A stretch of 64,000 nt of DNA from CAUPWF01 sp964369755 (GTDB taxonomy: Bacteria > Bacillota > Clostridia > Lachnospirales > Lachnospiraceae), in contig CAYJFY010000009.1 of NCBI GenBank assembly GCA_964369755.1, forward strand, positions 4,625-68,624, in the 5' to 3' direction. Every line of letters begins with the position of its first letter. Position 1 is the first letter of the stretch. The notes under the pieces are model-generated. The model did no database searches, was not told the origin of the DNA, and was given only the letters and a program-made list of their open reading frames with translations. The translations under genes and the position numbers were made by a program. Shown here piece by piece: positions 1-7,967 of the stretch.

Positions 1-507
1 GGCAAGGCCGGATTTCAGAGCATATCCTTATTGATGCACGAACGGGCAATCGCAACACTGCTCGGTTTAATAGAAGGTGATAGGATTCGGGTGTACAAAA
101 TTCCTTACAACAAAGAAAAAGCAGGTGCTGTCGGAAATGACATAGAGGATTTATATATAAAAATCGCAAATTTATCAAGATGGAAAGTCGATGCACCGGA
201 GATGCGGGACATTAGGTTGAACGCATTAAATGTTGGGAAAGTTTTCGGAGAAGCGGAATGGCGAGGTATTGTCTACTACGCCGAAAGCAATACTGCATTG
301 CGAGCGGGTAACATGAAGCCTCATGATTTGTTGCTCTTATGGGAAGAACATCCCGACATAAAACAGCTTGTAATTTTTCCTTACCCATATACGGATCACG
401 AAAACGAGGAAATATTCTATTTATTCATGTTCCACGAAACAATGGCGGAATTTTCTATTACTTCTGCACTTAAAGTTAGGAAAGCTGCGCCTAATAAACA
501 TCCATAA
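1..507 (+). CDS. Hypothetical protein, 5' end outside window
   Basis: The reading frame is open from base 1 to the stop at 505-507, so the gene probably begins upstream of the window. If it starts inside, the candidates are TTG at 31 or ATG at 34, neither with a good ribosome site. The roughly 158 visible residues are soluble and mixed alpha/beta, with no signal peptide or membrane segment. I do not recognise the family. A later part reads like a small globular domain rich in aromatic residues (FPYPYTDHENEE). It sits beside an insertion sequence, so it may be part of a mobile or accessory segment. Its 3' end forms one arm of a long inverted repeat. Confidence 0.45.
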   Translation, partial: GKAGFQSISLLMHERAIATLLGLIEGDRIRVYKIPYNKEKAGAVGNDIEDLYIKIANLSRWKVDAPEMRDIRLNALNVGKVFGEAEWRGIVYYAESNTALRAGNMKPHDLLLLWEEHPDIKQLVIFPYPYTDHENEEIFYLFMFHETMAEFSITSALKVRKAAPNKHP

Positions 508-558
508 TTAGGCATTAACTATAAAAATTAATTCCTACTTTCGAGTGCAGAAGTAATA
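456..558. repeat. Long imperfect inverted repeat with nested inner stem
   Basis: The arms 456-481 and 533-558 match at about 22 of 26 positions, with a perfect 15-base core (TATTACTTCTGCACT against its reverse complement). Inside the loop a second perfect stem is present: GCCTAAT at 489-495 and ATTAGGC at 507-513. The left arm lies in the 3' end of the unidentified gene. It could be a terminator or the folded end of a mobile element; there is no long T-run. The rest of 508-628 has no gene of normal size. A short open frame ending at about 625 may be a remnant of a lost gene. Confidence 0.5.
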
Positions 559-628
559 AATCGTATCGTAATGATTATTTGGATGATATGAGTCGTGAGC
601 TGGCAAAGGCGAATGCTACCGAATGATA

Positions 629-1906
629 TTAAAAAACCATTGTTTTTTCATCGAAGGAAAGAAGAACTTTTGTCAGGGTATCTTCATAGCTCCATCCGAA
701 AATTTTACGCATTGTTCGAATGCTAGGATTGTCCATAATCGGTTTTGCAAGTTTGCAGATAGAGAGTGCCATTTTATTGAGGGTACTGTAGTTTTGGAAT
801 GCATTTTTATCCATGGTGCTGTTCATATCTTCACAAAAACTGTAATCTAAGTGCCAGTGAAGTTTATTTTCCACGCCCCAATGACCACGGATCGCTTGTG
901 CACATGTCTCGACGTCTTGTAAGCTTGTAATATAATACCGTAACTCCGTGGTTTTCTTTTCGGTTTTCGGATGATATTGATAGGTCTCGCAACATACGAC
1001 ACTTCGCAACTTTTTGAAGTCCTTCTTTTTTGCATAAGCATTGGATACTTTCAGCATGTAGTAGCGTCTTCTTTCGTGTCTGCCATGAGCTTTCTCACTT
1101 TGTTCGTAAAAAGCCTCTGCATTCTCTCTTAGTTCTGCTAGCACTTCTGGCGTAAATAGTAATGCAACATCTTCGAATAGGGTTCCTTGATTTCCTTTCA
1201 AACCACCCACATAATCTCCTTTTCGCTCAGCGATAATGCGTATCGTTTCTCTTTGTGTGTGCAGGGCATCGAAGGATACAACGGTATTCTTTAATTCCAT
1301 GGATTGAAGAACCTCTTGTGCGACAGGGATCTCATTCGTTTTGGAATCGATTGGTTTTGAAAACAAGCAGACTTCGTGTGTGGCATCGTATACATGTAAG
1401 GTCTGTAGATTACGTACTTCATCGGAAGTGTGATAATTTCTGCCAGTAGAACGCTGTTCTTTTCCATCTACACAGATTTGACGAAGCCCCTCTTCTTTGA
1501 TATTCAAGGCCTTCTTTATCTTGGTTAAATTTTCAATCATGATAGAGACGCAAGTTTGGTGAAGTTGCTGCGGGTCAACCAACGAGAATACTCGTTGAAA
1601 GGTATCGTGAGACGGCACCCCATTTTTTAATTTTAAAAACTTCTTTAACCACTTTTCTTTCGAACGACCAAATCGAGCCATTTCAGCCCACGTGGAAGCA
1701 TTTCCTAGGATGGCAAGAAACCCAATTAATAGGATTTCTTCTAAGGGATAAGAAATCATGCCACTGAGACGTTGGTCATCCATATCTTGAAAGACCCTCA
1801 GAAATTTCTGTACCACTATTTTAGGTGGTACATTCTCTGCGGGTGTGATATCTAATGCTTTGATCTGTTGTTTATATTCTACGATGATATGATTTATTTT
1901 TGCCAT
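629..1906 (-). CDS. ISAs1 family DDE transposase
   Basis: This 425-residue protein should catalyse cut-and-paste movement of its element. An N-terminal region (about residues 30-110) with the DQR and LxAILxxASTWxEM pattern is typical of the DDE_Tnp_1-associated domain of ISAs1/H-repeat proteins. The DDE candidates are Asp in CVDGKEQR, Asp in VSFDALHTQ and Glu in RGHWGVENKLHW; the last motif is a family hallmark. The start is taken as ATG 1906, which overlaps the stop of the upstream accessory gene by 13 bases (ATGGCAAAAATAA), so translation is probably coupled. An alternative ATG at 1921 lies further inside the upstream gene. The length fits the family and no frameshift is seen. Confidence 0.9.
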   Translation of the reverse strand: MAKINHIIVEYKQQIKALDITPAENVPPKIVVQKFLRVFQDMDDQRLSGMISYPLEEILLIGFLAILGNASTWAEMARFGRSKEKWLKKFLKLKNGVPSHDTFQRVFSLVDPQQLHQTCVSIMIENLTKIKKALNIKEEGLRQICVDGKEQRSTGRNYHTSDEVRNLQTLHVYDATHEVCLFSKPIDSKTNEIPVAQEVLQSMELKNTVVSFDALHTQRETIRIIAERKGDYVGGLKGNQGTLFEDVALLFTPEVLAELRENAEAFYEQSEKAHGRHERRRYYMLKVSNAYAKKKDFKKLRSVVCCETYQYHPKTEKKTTELRYYITSLQDVETCAQAIRGHWGVENKLHWHLDYSFCEDMNSTMDKNAFQNYSTLNKMALSICKLAKPIMDNPSIRTMRKIFGWSYEDTLTKVLLSFDEKTMVF

Positions 1907-2529
1907 AATGCTGTACTCCAATCAATGTGATATTTTTTTGATAGTTCTGATACGGTAGGACTGAATTTTGGTTGGTAAAAGGTCTGTTTGCTTCGGAGTA
2001 AGTACACGGTAGAAAAATGTGCTCTCACAATGGTTAAATCTTCTTGGAACAACGAGGATAAGGTGTCGGCTATCATACGTTGTCCTCGTTCTATTCCGAT
2101 GATCTGAGCATCGGTAAGAGACTCTAAGCGAGGGAGGTTCGGAAAGTGTAGCGATAAATAGGAGTGAACGAGCAAGTGTTGGTCATACATTCCATATATA
2201 TAAGATAGAATGGAGTAGGCATAAACCAGATCTCCATATTTGCTAAAATTTCTACGCAATCCGTTATGGATCTGTTGCGTTGTACACAGAACAAGGAAAG
2301 ATAAACCAAACTCAAGACATGTGACTGTTGGTAAAATCTTATTTTGAGAAGGGATAAACCCTTCGTGTTCGGTAATTCGTCCAAGGTATCCATCGTTGAT
2401 ACGTTTTACTTTCTTCGTCCCCTTGATACGCTCGGAATGTGCAGCGTATAGATAATACTTGTCCCCAACTTTATTCACATAGGTTCCCTTTTTCTTATGT
2501 TTTAAAACCCAATCTGGATAATTAGCCAT
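1894..2529 (-). CDS. IS-associated accessory protein, unknown function
   Basis: This 211-residue protein is encoded immediately upstream of, and overlapping, the ISAs1-type transposase. It has a basic N-terminus (KHKKKGTYVNKVGDKYYLY) followed by a predicted small beta fold (GYLGRITEHEGFI), then a mostly helical region. The N-terminal KGTYVxKxGxxYYLY pattern resembles the opening of some IS transposases, so this may be a split-off DNA-binding or recognition half. A strong AAGGAG site precedes ATG 2529. The organisation suggests co-transcription and coupling with the transposase. The biochemical role is not known to me; it could be regulatory or part of the transposition complex. Confidence 0.6.
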   Translation of the reverse strand: MANYPDWVLKHKKKGTYVNKVGDKYYLYAAHSERIKGTKKVKRINDGYLGRITEHEGFIPSQNKILPTVTCLEFGLSFLVLCTTQQIHNGLRRNFSKYGDLVYAYSILSYIYGMYDQHLLVHSYLSLHFPNLPRLESLTDAQIIGIERGQRMIADTLSSLFQEDLTIVRAHFSTVYLLRSKQTFYQPKFSPTVSELSKKYHIDWSTALWQK

Positions 2530-2547
2530 AAATTGTCTCCTTTTTGC

Positions 2548-2576
2548 AATGTATTGCCTATATGCAATACATTATA
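2548..2576 (-). promoter_or_regulatory. IS promoter -10 and adjoining palindrome
   Basis: A perfect inverted repeat AATGTATTGC-CTATAT-GCAATACATT (2548-2573) lies just upstream of the IS accessory gene. Its outer edge overlaps a TATAAT hexamer read on the minus strand (2576-2571). No good -35 was found; TAGATT at 2599-2594 is weak. The palindrome could be an operator for self-repression of the element or an mRNA hairpin. Confidence 0.5.
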
Positions 2577-2669
2577 GCGCAAAAAAAGAAGAAAATCTAC
2601 TGTTTTGAAAAGTCAATAGGTTTTCTTGAAAAATTGATGCGTTTATCCTGGAAAAAGTATACAAAAGTA

Positions 2670-2698
2670 TTGAAAAGTGAGAAAAAATAGTATACAAT
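2670..2698 (+). promoter_or_regulatory. Sigma-A-type promoter of sugar-acid operon
   Basis: TTGAAA at 2670-2675 and TACAAT at 2693-2698 are separated by 17 bases, about 30 bases before the first gene. The repeated AGTATACAA words at 2657-2665 and 2689-2697 could be a regulator target. Apart from this promoter the stretch 2577-2730 holds no gene. Confidence 0.7.
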
Positions 2699-2730
2699 AA
2701 AGGAAATTAGTTTTAGAAAGGAGATTTGGT

Positions 2731-3822
2731 ATGTCAAACAAGATTAAAGCAGTAAAAGTTGACTATTTTAAGGTGCCACTTGAAGGTAACTTGGTAGATG
2801 CGCTTCACGGCAAGCATGACAACTTTGAATTAATTACTGCGACAATCACATTGGAAGACGGTAGAAGTGGTGTAGGTTATACATATACCGGCGGAAAAGG
2901 TGGAGTAGCAACAGCTAACATGATTGAACTTGATATCGCACCACAATTAGTTGGGCGTGAGTTCACAACGCCATATTTGATGAATGATTTTATGAATCAA
3001 TGTGTTCATTATGTGGCAAGAGGAGGGATTGCTTCTTTCGCGATTTCTGCACTTGATATTGCATTCTGGGATATTGATCTGAAGACAAAGGGTCTAGCAT
3101 TGAAAGATGTATACGGAACTGGCGTTGATAAAGTGAGAACATATTATGGCGGAATCGACTTGATGTTTACTGAGAAGGAATTACTCGAGAACATTGAGAA
3201 ACAGATGGAAGATGGTCATACAGCGATTAAGATCAAACTTGGTAAGGAAAACGAGGATGAGGATATCGCAAGAATCAAGGCTTGTAGAAAGCTAATCGGA
3301 GACGACAAGTTATTCATGGTGGATGCGAACATGGTGTGGTCGGTAGAGCAAGCAATCCGCATGGCTAAGAAGATGGAAGAGTATAACATCGGATGGTTGG
3401 AAGAACCAACAAATCCAGATGATTATGAAGGATATGCTAGAATTGGGCAAACGACTACGATCCCAATCGCTATGGGTGAGAACCTACATACAATCTACGA
3501 GCATGAGCTAGCGATGAAGATTGGTAGAGTAAATAAACCGATCGGTGACTGTTCGAATGTTTGTGGTATCACAGGATTTATGAAGGTTGCTGAACTTGCG
3601 AAGAGTTATTCGGTGGATGTTCATTCTCACGGAATGCAAGAATTACATGCAAATGTGCTTGGAGCATTGAGCAACAGAGGTTATGTGGAGTTCCACAGCT
3701 TCCCAATCTACAAGTATACTGTTGAGCCTATGAAGGTTACCAATGGTTATGTGGACGTTTGCAAAGAGCCTGGAATGGGCGTATTCTTTGACTGGGAAAA
3801 ATTAAATCAATACAGAGTATAA
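2731..3822 (+). CDS. Enolase-superfamily sugar-acid dehydratase (mandelate racemase/MLE type)
   Basis: This 363-residue protein has the N-terminal capping domain and the C-terminal (beta/alpha)7-beta barrel of the mandelate racemase subgroup. Visible active-site elements are the KxK motif (IKIKLGKEN), the metal ligands Asp in VDANMVW, Glu in LEEPTNPDD and Glu in AMGENLHT, and a His in VHSHGMQE that would form the acid/base dyad. Members with this set abstract an alpha proton from sugar acids and usually dehydrate them to 2-keto-3-deoxy acids. Neighbours resemble gluconate 5-dehydrogenase and L-idonate 5-dehydrogenase, so an aldonate or uronate-derived acid is a reasonable substrate. The exact substrate cannot be read from sequence. 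AAAGGAG precedes ATG 2731. Confidence 0.85.
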   Translation: MSNKIKAVKVDYFKVPLEGNLVDALHGKHDNFELITATITLEDGRSGVGYTYTGGKGGVATANMIELDIAPQLVGREFTTPYLMNDFMNQCVHYVARGGIASFAISALDIAFWDIDLKTKGLALKDVYGTGVDKVRTYYGGIDLMFTEKELLENIEKQMEDGHTAIKIKLGKENEDEDIARIKACRKLIGDDKLFMVDANMVWSVEQAIRMAKKMEEYNIGWLEEPTNPDDYEGYARIGQTTTIPIAMGENLHTIYEHELAMKIGRVNKPIGDCSNVCGITGFMKVAELAKSYSVDVHSHGMQELHANVLGALSNRGYVEFHSFPIYKYTVEPMKVTNGYVDVCKEPGMGVFFDWEKLNQYRV

Positions 3823-3848
3823 AAAATTTTAAAAAACAAAAAAACAGG

Positions 3849-3877
3849 TTGATATGGCACACAAAAAGGTGTACAAT
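3849..3877 (+). promoter_or_regulatory. Internal promoter before the SDR gene
   Basis: TTGATA at 3849-3854 and TACAAT at 3872-3877 are separated by exactly 17 bases in the 107-base gap after the dehydratase gene. This suggests the two dehydrogenases can be transcribed separately from the dehydratase. Confidence 0.6.
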
Positions 3878-3929
3878 ATGACTAGTGAAATGAAAAACTA
3901 TATATAAAATGAAAGTGGAGGAACTAAAA

Positions 3930-4724
3930 ATGGCTAATTTTTCATTAGAAGGTAAAGTAGTATTAGTAACAGGAGCATCTTACGGAATCGGATTTGCAAT
4001 CGCAAAAGGATGCGCAGAAGCAGGAGCAACAATCGTATTTAACGATATCAAGCAAGAGCTTGTTGACCAAGGTTTAGCAGCATACAAAGAGTTAGGAATC
4101 ACAGCTCACGGATATGTTTGTGACGTAACAAACGAAGATCAAGTAACAGCATTGATCGCTCAAATCAAAGAAGAAGTTGGTGTAGTTGACGTATTAGTAA
4201 ACAACGCTGGTATCATCAAGAGAATTCCTATGTGCGAAATGTCTGCAGCAGACTTCAAACAAGTGATCGATGTTGACTTGACAGCTCCATTTATCATGGC
4301 AAAAGCAGTTATTCCAGCAATGATCGAAAAAGGACACGGAAAAATCATCAACGTTTGCTCTATGATGAGTGAGCTTGGACGTGAGACAGTTTCTGCATAT
4401 GCAGCAGCAAAAGGTGGATTGAAAATGCTTACCAAGAATATTTGTTCTGAGTATGGTTCATACAACATCCAGTGTAATGGTATCGGACCTGGATACATTG
4501 CAACACCTCAAACAGCTCCACTAAGAGAAGTACAACCAGACGGAAGCAAGCACCCATTTGATTCATTCATCTTAGCTAAAACACCAGCTGAAAGATGGGG
4601 AGATCCAGAAGATCTTGCAGGACCAGCAGTATTCCTTGCATCAAACGCTTCTGACTTTGTAAACGGACATGTTCTTTATGTAGATGGTGGTATCTTGGCA
4701 TACATCGGAAGACAACCTAAGTAA
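3930..4724 (+). CDS. SDR-family oxidoreductase, gluconate 5-dehydrogenase-like
   Basis: This 264-residue classical short-chain dehydrogenase has the Rossmann nucleotide motif TGASYGIG near the N-terminus, NNAG (VNNAGI), a catalytic Ser-Tyr-Lys set (Ser of VCSMMSE, then YAAAKGG) and a C-terminal FLASNASDFVNGHVLYVDGG stretch. It most resembles enzymes interconverting 5-keto-gluconate and gluconate, or related keto sugar acids. ATG 3930 is preferred because GGAGG lies 7 bases upstream; an in-frame ATG at 3909 has no ribosome site. It lies 38 bases before the zinc dehydrogenase, so the two are co-transcribed and probably act in sequence, one oxidising and one reducing the same keto intermediate. 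Confidence 0.85.
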   Translation: MANFSLEGKVVLVTGASYGIGFAIAKGCAEAGATIVFNDIKQELVDQGLAAYKELGITAHGYVCDVTNEDQVTALIAQIKEEVGVVDVLVNNAGIIKRIPMCEMSAADFKQVIDVDLTAPFIMAKAVIPAMIEKGHGKIINVCSMMSELGRETVSAYAAAKGGLKMLTKNICSEYGSYNIQCNGIGPGYIATPQTAPLREVQPDGSKHPFDSFILAKTPAERWGDPEDLAGPAVFLASNASDFVNGHVLYVDGGILAYIGRQPK

Positions 4725-4762
4725 TTAAAAATTGTTAATATTTTGAAAAGAGGAATAAATAG

Positions 4763-5776
4763 ATGAAAGCAGCAAAAATTGTTGATATTCAAAAAATCGA
4801 AGTAGTTGACGTAGAAACACCTCAAGTTCAAGGTGCAAAAGACGTTCAAGTTCAAGTAAAAGCAGTAGGAATCTGTGGAACAGACTTACATATCTTCTCT
4901 CATGGTAGAGCAGACGTAGCATTCCCAAGAGTAATGGGACATGAGTTATCAGGTACTGTAACAGCAGTTGGTTCAGATGTTGAAACTCTAAAAGTTGGCG
5001 ATATGGTTGTTCTTGATCCAGTATTCGCTTGTGGCGAGTGCCCAACTTGTCAAAAAGGATATCCAAACGTATGTGAATCTGTAAAATGTTACGGAGTTCA
5101 AATGGACGGCGGATTCCAAGAAGTAATCGTAGAAGATGAGAAGCACTTCATCAAAGTTGGAGAAGGCGTTTCTTTTGAAGAAGCAGCTTTGGCTGAGCCA
5201 TTTTCAATCGCAGCTAATATCTTAGATAGACTTCAAGCAACAGGAAAAGATAACGTAATCGTTATCGGAGCAGGAACAATTGGTTTGTCAATCGTTCAAG
5301 CAGCTGTTGGTATGGGAGCTAGAGTTATGGTAGCTGACGTTGTGGATTCTAAATTAGAAAAAGCAAAAGAATTCGGTGCAGAAGTAATCGTTAATAGCAA
5401 AGTAGATTCTGTGGAAGACGCAATCGCGAAGTTTGCTCCTGGTGGATTAGATGTAGTAATCGATGCAGTTGGAATTACACCATTGTTCCAAAAATCAATC
5501 GAGTACGCAGCTCCAAGAGGACGTGTGGCTTGTATTGGTTTCGATGCGAACATGGCTGAAATCTCACCAATCGTTGTAACAAAAAAAGAGTTGAGCATCA
5601 TCGGATCTCGTATGAACTGCTATCAATTCCCAACAGTTATGGAATGGTTGAACGGTGGAAAAATCCAAGCGGACAAAATGGTATCAAAAGAATATAACAT
5701 CGATGACATCCAACAGGCTTTTGAAGATACATTAGCAAATGGACAAAACGTTATCAAAGCATTGATCAAATTCTAA
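4763..5776 (+). CDS. Zinc-dependent medium-chain dehydrogenase, L-idonate/L-gulonate 5-dehydrogenase-like
   Basis: This 337-residue MDR-family enzyme has the catalytic zinc region CGTDLHIF, the GHE motif (MGHELSG) and the structural zinc site with four Cys (CGECPTCQKGYPNVC). The NAD(P)-binding motif GAGTIGL follows at roughly residue 170. These features place it with polyol and sugar-acid dehydrogenases such as sorbitol, threonine and idonate dehydrogenases. With the adjacent SDR and enolase-superfamily dehydratase, a route from an L-hexonate through a 5-keto acid to an aldonate and then a 2-keto-3-deoxy acid is the simplest model. It is the last gene before an intrinsic terminator. The substrate assignment is inference. 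Confidence 0.85.
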   Translation: MKAAKIVDIQKIEVVDVETPQVQGAKDVQVQVKAVGICGTDLHIFSHGRADVAFPRVMGHELSGTVTAVGSDVETLKVGDMVVLDPVFACGECPTCQKGYPNVCESVKCYGVQMDGGFQEVIVEDEKHFIKVGEGVSFEEAALAEPFSIAANILDRLQATGKDNVIVIGAGTIGLSIVQAAVGMGARVMVADVVDSKLEKAKEFGAEVIVNSKVDSVEDAIAKFAPGGLDVVIDAVGITPLFQKSIEYAAPRGRVACIGFDANMAEISPIVVTKKELSIIGSRMNCYQFPTVMEWLNGGKIQADKMVSKEYNIDDIQQAFEDTLANGQNVIKALIKF

Positions 5777-5820
5777 TTGCTGATATAAACCCTCAGATTA
5801 TAAATGCAATAAAAGAATAG

Positions 5821-5850
5821 AAAAAGCCCTACAATTTTGTGGGGCTTTTT
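5821..5850 (+). terminator. Intrinsic terminator of sugar-acid operon
   Basis: AAAAAGCCCTAC, a short AT loop and GTGGGGCTTTTT form a near-perfect stem followed by a T-rich stretch. It is 45 bases after the dehydrogenase stop. The T and A tails make it potentially bidirectional. Confidence 0.85.
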
Positions 5851-5970
5851 ATATACAAATTTGTAAAAGTTTGATATTATTATATGGATATAAAGAATAA
5901 AGATAAAAAATTCTGAATACTTTAAAAGTTGGAAGAAAATTTCAAGATGAAATGTAAGTGAGGAAATAAG

Positions 5971-6213
5971 ATGATAAAAGTAAAATTAGCGGGTCCTTTT
6001 GCAAAGTATATGCCAGAGAGAGACGAAGATGGTTTCTGGAATGCAGAAGGTGGAGAAGGGAAAACAGTGAAGGAATTTTTAGATACTTCGACTAGAGTAA
6101 GTGAGCATTACATGAATTATTCTGTTGTAGTGAATAATAAGGCGGAATCGCAAGAGTATGTATTGTGCGAAGGCGATGTGTTGAAGGCGTTACCGATCTT
6201 TAGAGCTGGCTAA
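5971..6213 (+). CDS. ThiS/MoaD-like beta-grasp protein
   Basis: This 80-residue protein opens with a beta strand (MIKVKLAGPFAKYMPE) and ends DVLKALPIFRAG, matching the size and layout of ThiS/MoaD ubiquitin-like sulfur carriers. Those proteins normally end in Gly-Gly, which is adenylated and thiocarboxylated. Here the terminus is Arg-Ala-Gly, so the standard chemistry may be altered or absent. It lies 40 bases upstream of a sulfatase gene and they are probably co-transcribed. No MoeB/ThiF-type activating enzyme is nearby. It might serve a specialised sulfur pathway or be a non-conjugated beta-grasp protein. The start ATG 5971 follows GAGGAAATAAG. Confidence 0.6.
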   Translation: MIKVKLAGPFAKYMPERDEDGFWNAEGGEGKTVKEFLDTSTRVSEHYMNYSVVVNNKAESQEYVLCEGDVLKALPIFRAG

Positions 6214-6253
6214 TACTATTTGGAACAATGGGGATTGGGTTTCGAGAGGAAGA

Positions 6254-7771
6254 ATGAGCATGAGAAAGCAACCGAATGTAATACTTATATTAACAGACGA
6301 TCAAGGTTATGGTGATATCAGAGCGAATGGAAATCCTTGGATTCAAACGCCGAATTTGGATTGGTTACATGATAATGGACTGTGTTTGGAGAATTTTCAC
6401 ACGGACCCACTGTGCGCACCCGCGCGTTCTGCATTGATGTCGGGACGTTATTCTTTTGGGGCTGGTGTGTATTCGACAGTAAATGGACGATATTTTATGA
6501 AGCCAGATTTGAAGACGATGGCAGATTATTTTCGAGAGGGTGGATATGCTACTGGAATGTTTGGTAAGTGGCATTTAGGGGACACCTATCCATATCACCC
6601 AGAGAATCGGGGGTTTGATGTGGCTTATAGTTTTGGTGGTGGGGTGATCGGAGAGACTCCTGACTATTGGAACAATAATTATTATGATGATGTGTACTTG
6701 ATCAATGGTAAGGAAGAAAAATTCGAAGGGTATTGTACGGATGTTTGGTTTGATACAGCGACCAAGTTTATGAATGAGCAGATCTATAAGGACACGCCGT
6801 TTTTCTGTTATCTGCCGACGAATGCACCACATGGACCATACAATGTGGATGCCTCTTTTTATCAAAAGTATTTAGATATGGGAATTCCAGAGGATCGTGC
6901 CAGATTCTATGGAATGATAGAGTGTGTGGATGATAATATAGGGAAGTTGATGGATCACTTAAAGGAAAAGGATGCATTTGACGATACTATCATTATCTTC
7001 TTTGGAGACAATGGTACTTCCACAGGTTGTGTAACCGATGAAAATGGCTGGGTATTAGATGGTTACAATGCTGGTATGAGAGGGAAGAAGGGCACAACTT
7101 ATGAGGGGGCTCATCGAAATGCTTGTTTCATTACCACGCCAAATGGTGTGTTGGGTGAGGCTAGAAAGATTTATGGCATTACGGCGCATATGGATTTGTT
7201 GCCAACTTTGATCGATGTCTGTGGTCTGCCACAGGGTGAGAACTTGGATGGAATCAGTATGGCAAAGGCTCTGAAGGCGGGAGAGGTTCATCTGAATCCA
7301 GATCGGACTCTGGTGATCCACAACATGCAGAGAGATATGCCACAGAAGTTTAAGGACTATACTGTTTTGAAGAATCATATGAGATTAGTTCGACCGCTGA
7401 CCAATGAGTCGAATCCGTTTTTGCTCGGTTCGTTTGGTTCGAGTGTAGATGTTCATCCTGAGATGTATGATATCGAGAAGGATCCATATGAGAAGAATGA
7501 TTGCTTCAGTGAGCAGGAAGATCTGGCAATTGAGTTGACGAGGTATTATGAGGAATGGTATGACGAACGTCTAGAAGAGGCGATGAAGTACAGTCCGATC
7601 TATCTAACGAAGGAGCATCCTGTGAAGATGACTTGTCATGCTTGGCATGAGTGTACGAAGATGTCTACGAAGAATGGGGTGTGGGCAGACAATACCGGAT
7701 TCAGGGTGCGGATATTCGGATTGCAGGAATCCGAGAGAACTGTGAGGTGGAGTCTGGACAGGATTGTGTGA
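6254..7771 (+). CDS. Cys-type sulfatase, C-terminus altered by a frameshift
   Basis: The 505 residues in frame have the alkaline-phosphatase-like sulfatase fold. The N-terminal metal ligands DDQGYGD are present, followed by the formylglycine site Cys54 in CAPARSALMSGR (C-x-P-x-R), GKWHLGD and the second metal site FFGDNGTS. As a Cys-type enzyme it would need an anaerobic sulfatase-maturating radical SAM enzyme, none of which is in this window. Homologues end in a conserved pattern of the LxTxFxDxxGxxxGAYYVY kind. That pattern is present just downstream but in another frame (7693-7878), so this reading ends in an aberrant tail after about residue 478. The missing segment is not catalytic. No signal peptide is seen. 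Confidence 0.85.
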   Translation: MSMRKQPNVILILTDDQGYGDIRANGNPWIQTPNLDWLHDNGLCLENFHTDPLCAPARSALMSGRYSFGAGVYSTVNGRYFMKPDLKTMADYFREGGYATGMFGKWHLGDTYPYHPENRGFDVAYSFGGGVIGETPDYWNNNYYDDVYLINGKEEKFEGYCTDVWFDTATKFMNEQIYKDTPFFCYLPTNAPHGPYNVDASFYQKYLDMGIPEDRARFYGMIECVDDNIGKLMDHLKEKDAFDDTIIIFFGDNGTSTGCVTDENGWVLDGYNAGMRGKKGTTYEGAHRNACFITTPNGVLGEARKIYGITAHMDLLPTLIDVCGLPQGENLDGISMAKALKAGEVHLNPDRTLVIHNMQRDMPQKFKDYTVLKNHMRLVRPLTNESNPFLLGSFGSSVDVHPEMYDIEKDPYEKNDCFSEQEDLAIELTRYYEEWYDERLEEAMKYSPIYLTKEHPVKMTCHAWHECTKMSTKNGVWADNTGFRVRIFGLQESERTVRWSLDRIV

Positions 7772-7878
7772 AGTTTGTACTAGAGTTACCAAAGGGTGAA
7801 TATCATTTAAGGACAAGGTTTTTCTTAGATAGTGGCAAGAGCATCGGGGCGTATTATGTGTATGCCGAGGCGAGATAA
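7693..7878 (+). pseudogene. Out-of-frame C-terminal piece of the sulfatase
   Basis: In the frame one base away from the sulfatase, the sequence encodes RIQGADIRIAGIREN, then ELPKGEYHLRTRFFLD and SIGAYYVYAEAR before a stop at 7876-7878. This is the expected sulfatase C-terminal beta domain. The switch falls within about 7680-7700. A beta-strand segment usually found just before it also seems shortened. Either a real indel has truncated the gene or there is a sequencing error. No ribosome site suggests independent translation. Confidence 0.65.
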
Positions 7879-7967
7879 ATTCCTTGTACGATTTTCTCCT
7901 CAATCAAGGGGAGATGAGGGTGTCAAAGTGTCGAAGGTGCACCCTTAGTTATGAAGGGGGAACGAAT

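Larger units (their letters stand above)
629..2576 (-). mobile_element. ISAs1-like insertion sequence (ends not resolved)
   Basis: Two overlapping genes on the minus strand, an accessory protein followed by a DDE transposase, form the body of an insertion sequence. I could not identify matching terminal inverted repeats or a target duplication with confidence, so the limits given are those of the genes and the promoter. It lies between an unidentified gene fragment and a sugar-acid operon that has its own promoter. The transposase appears full length, so the element may be functional. Confidence 0.7.
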
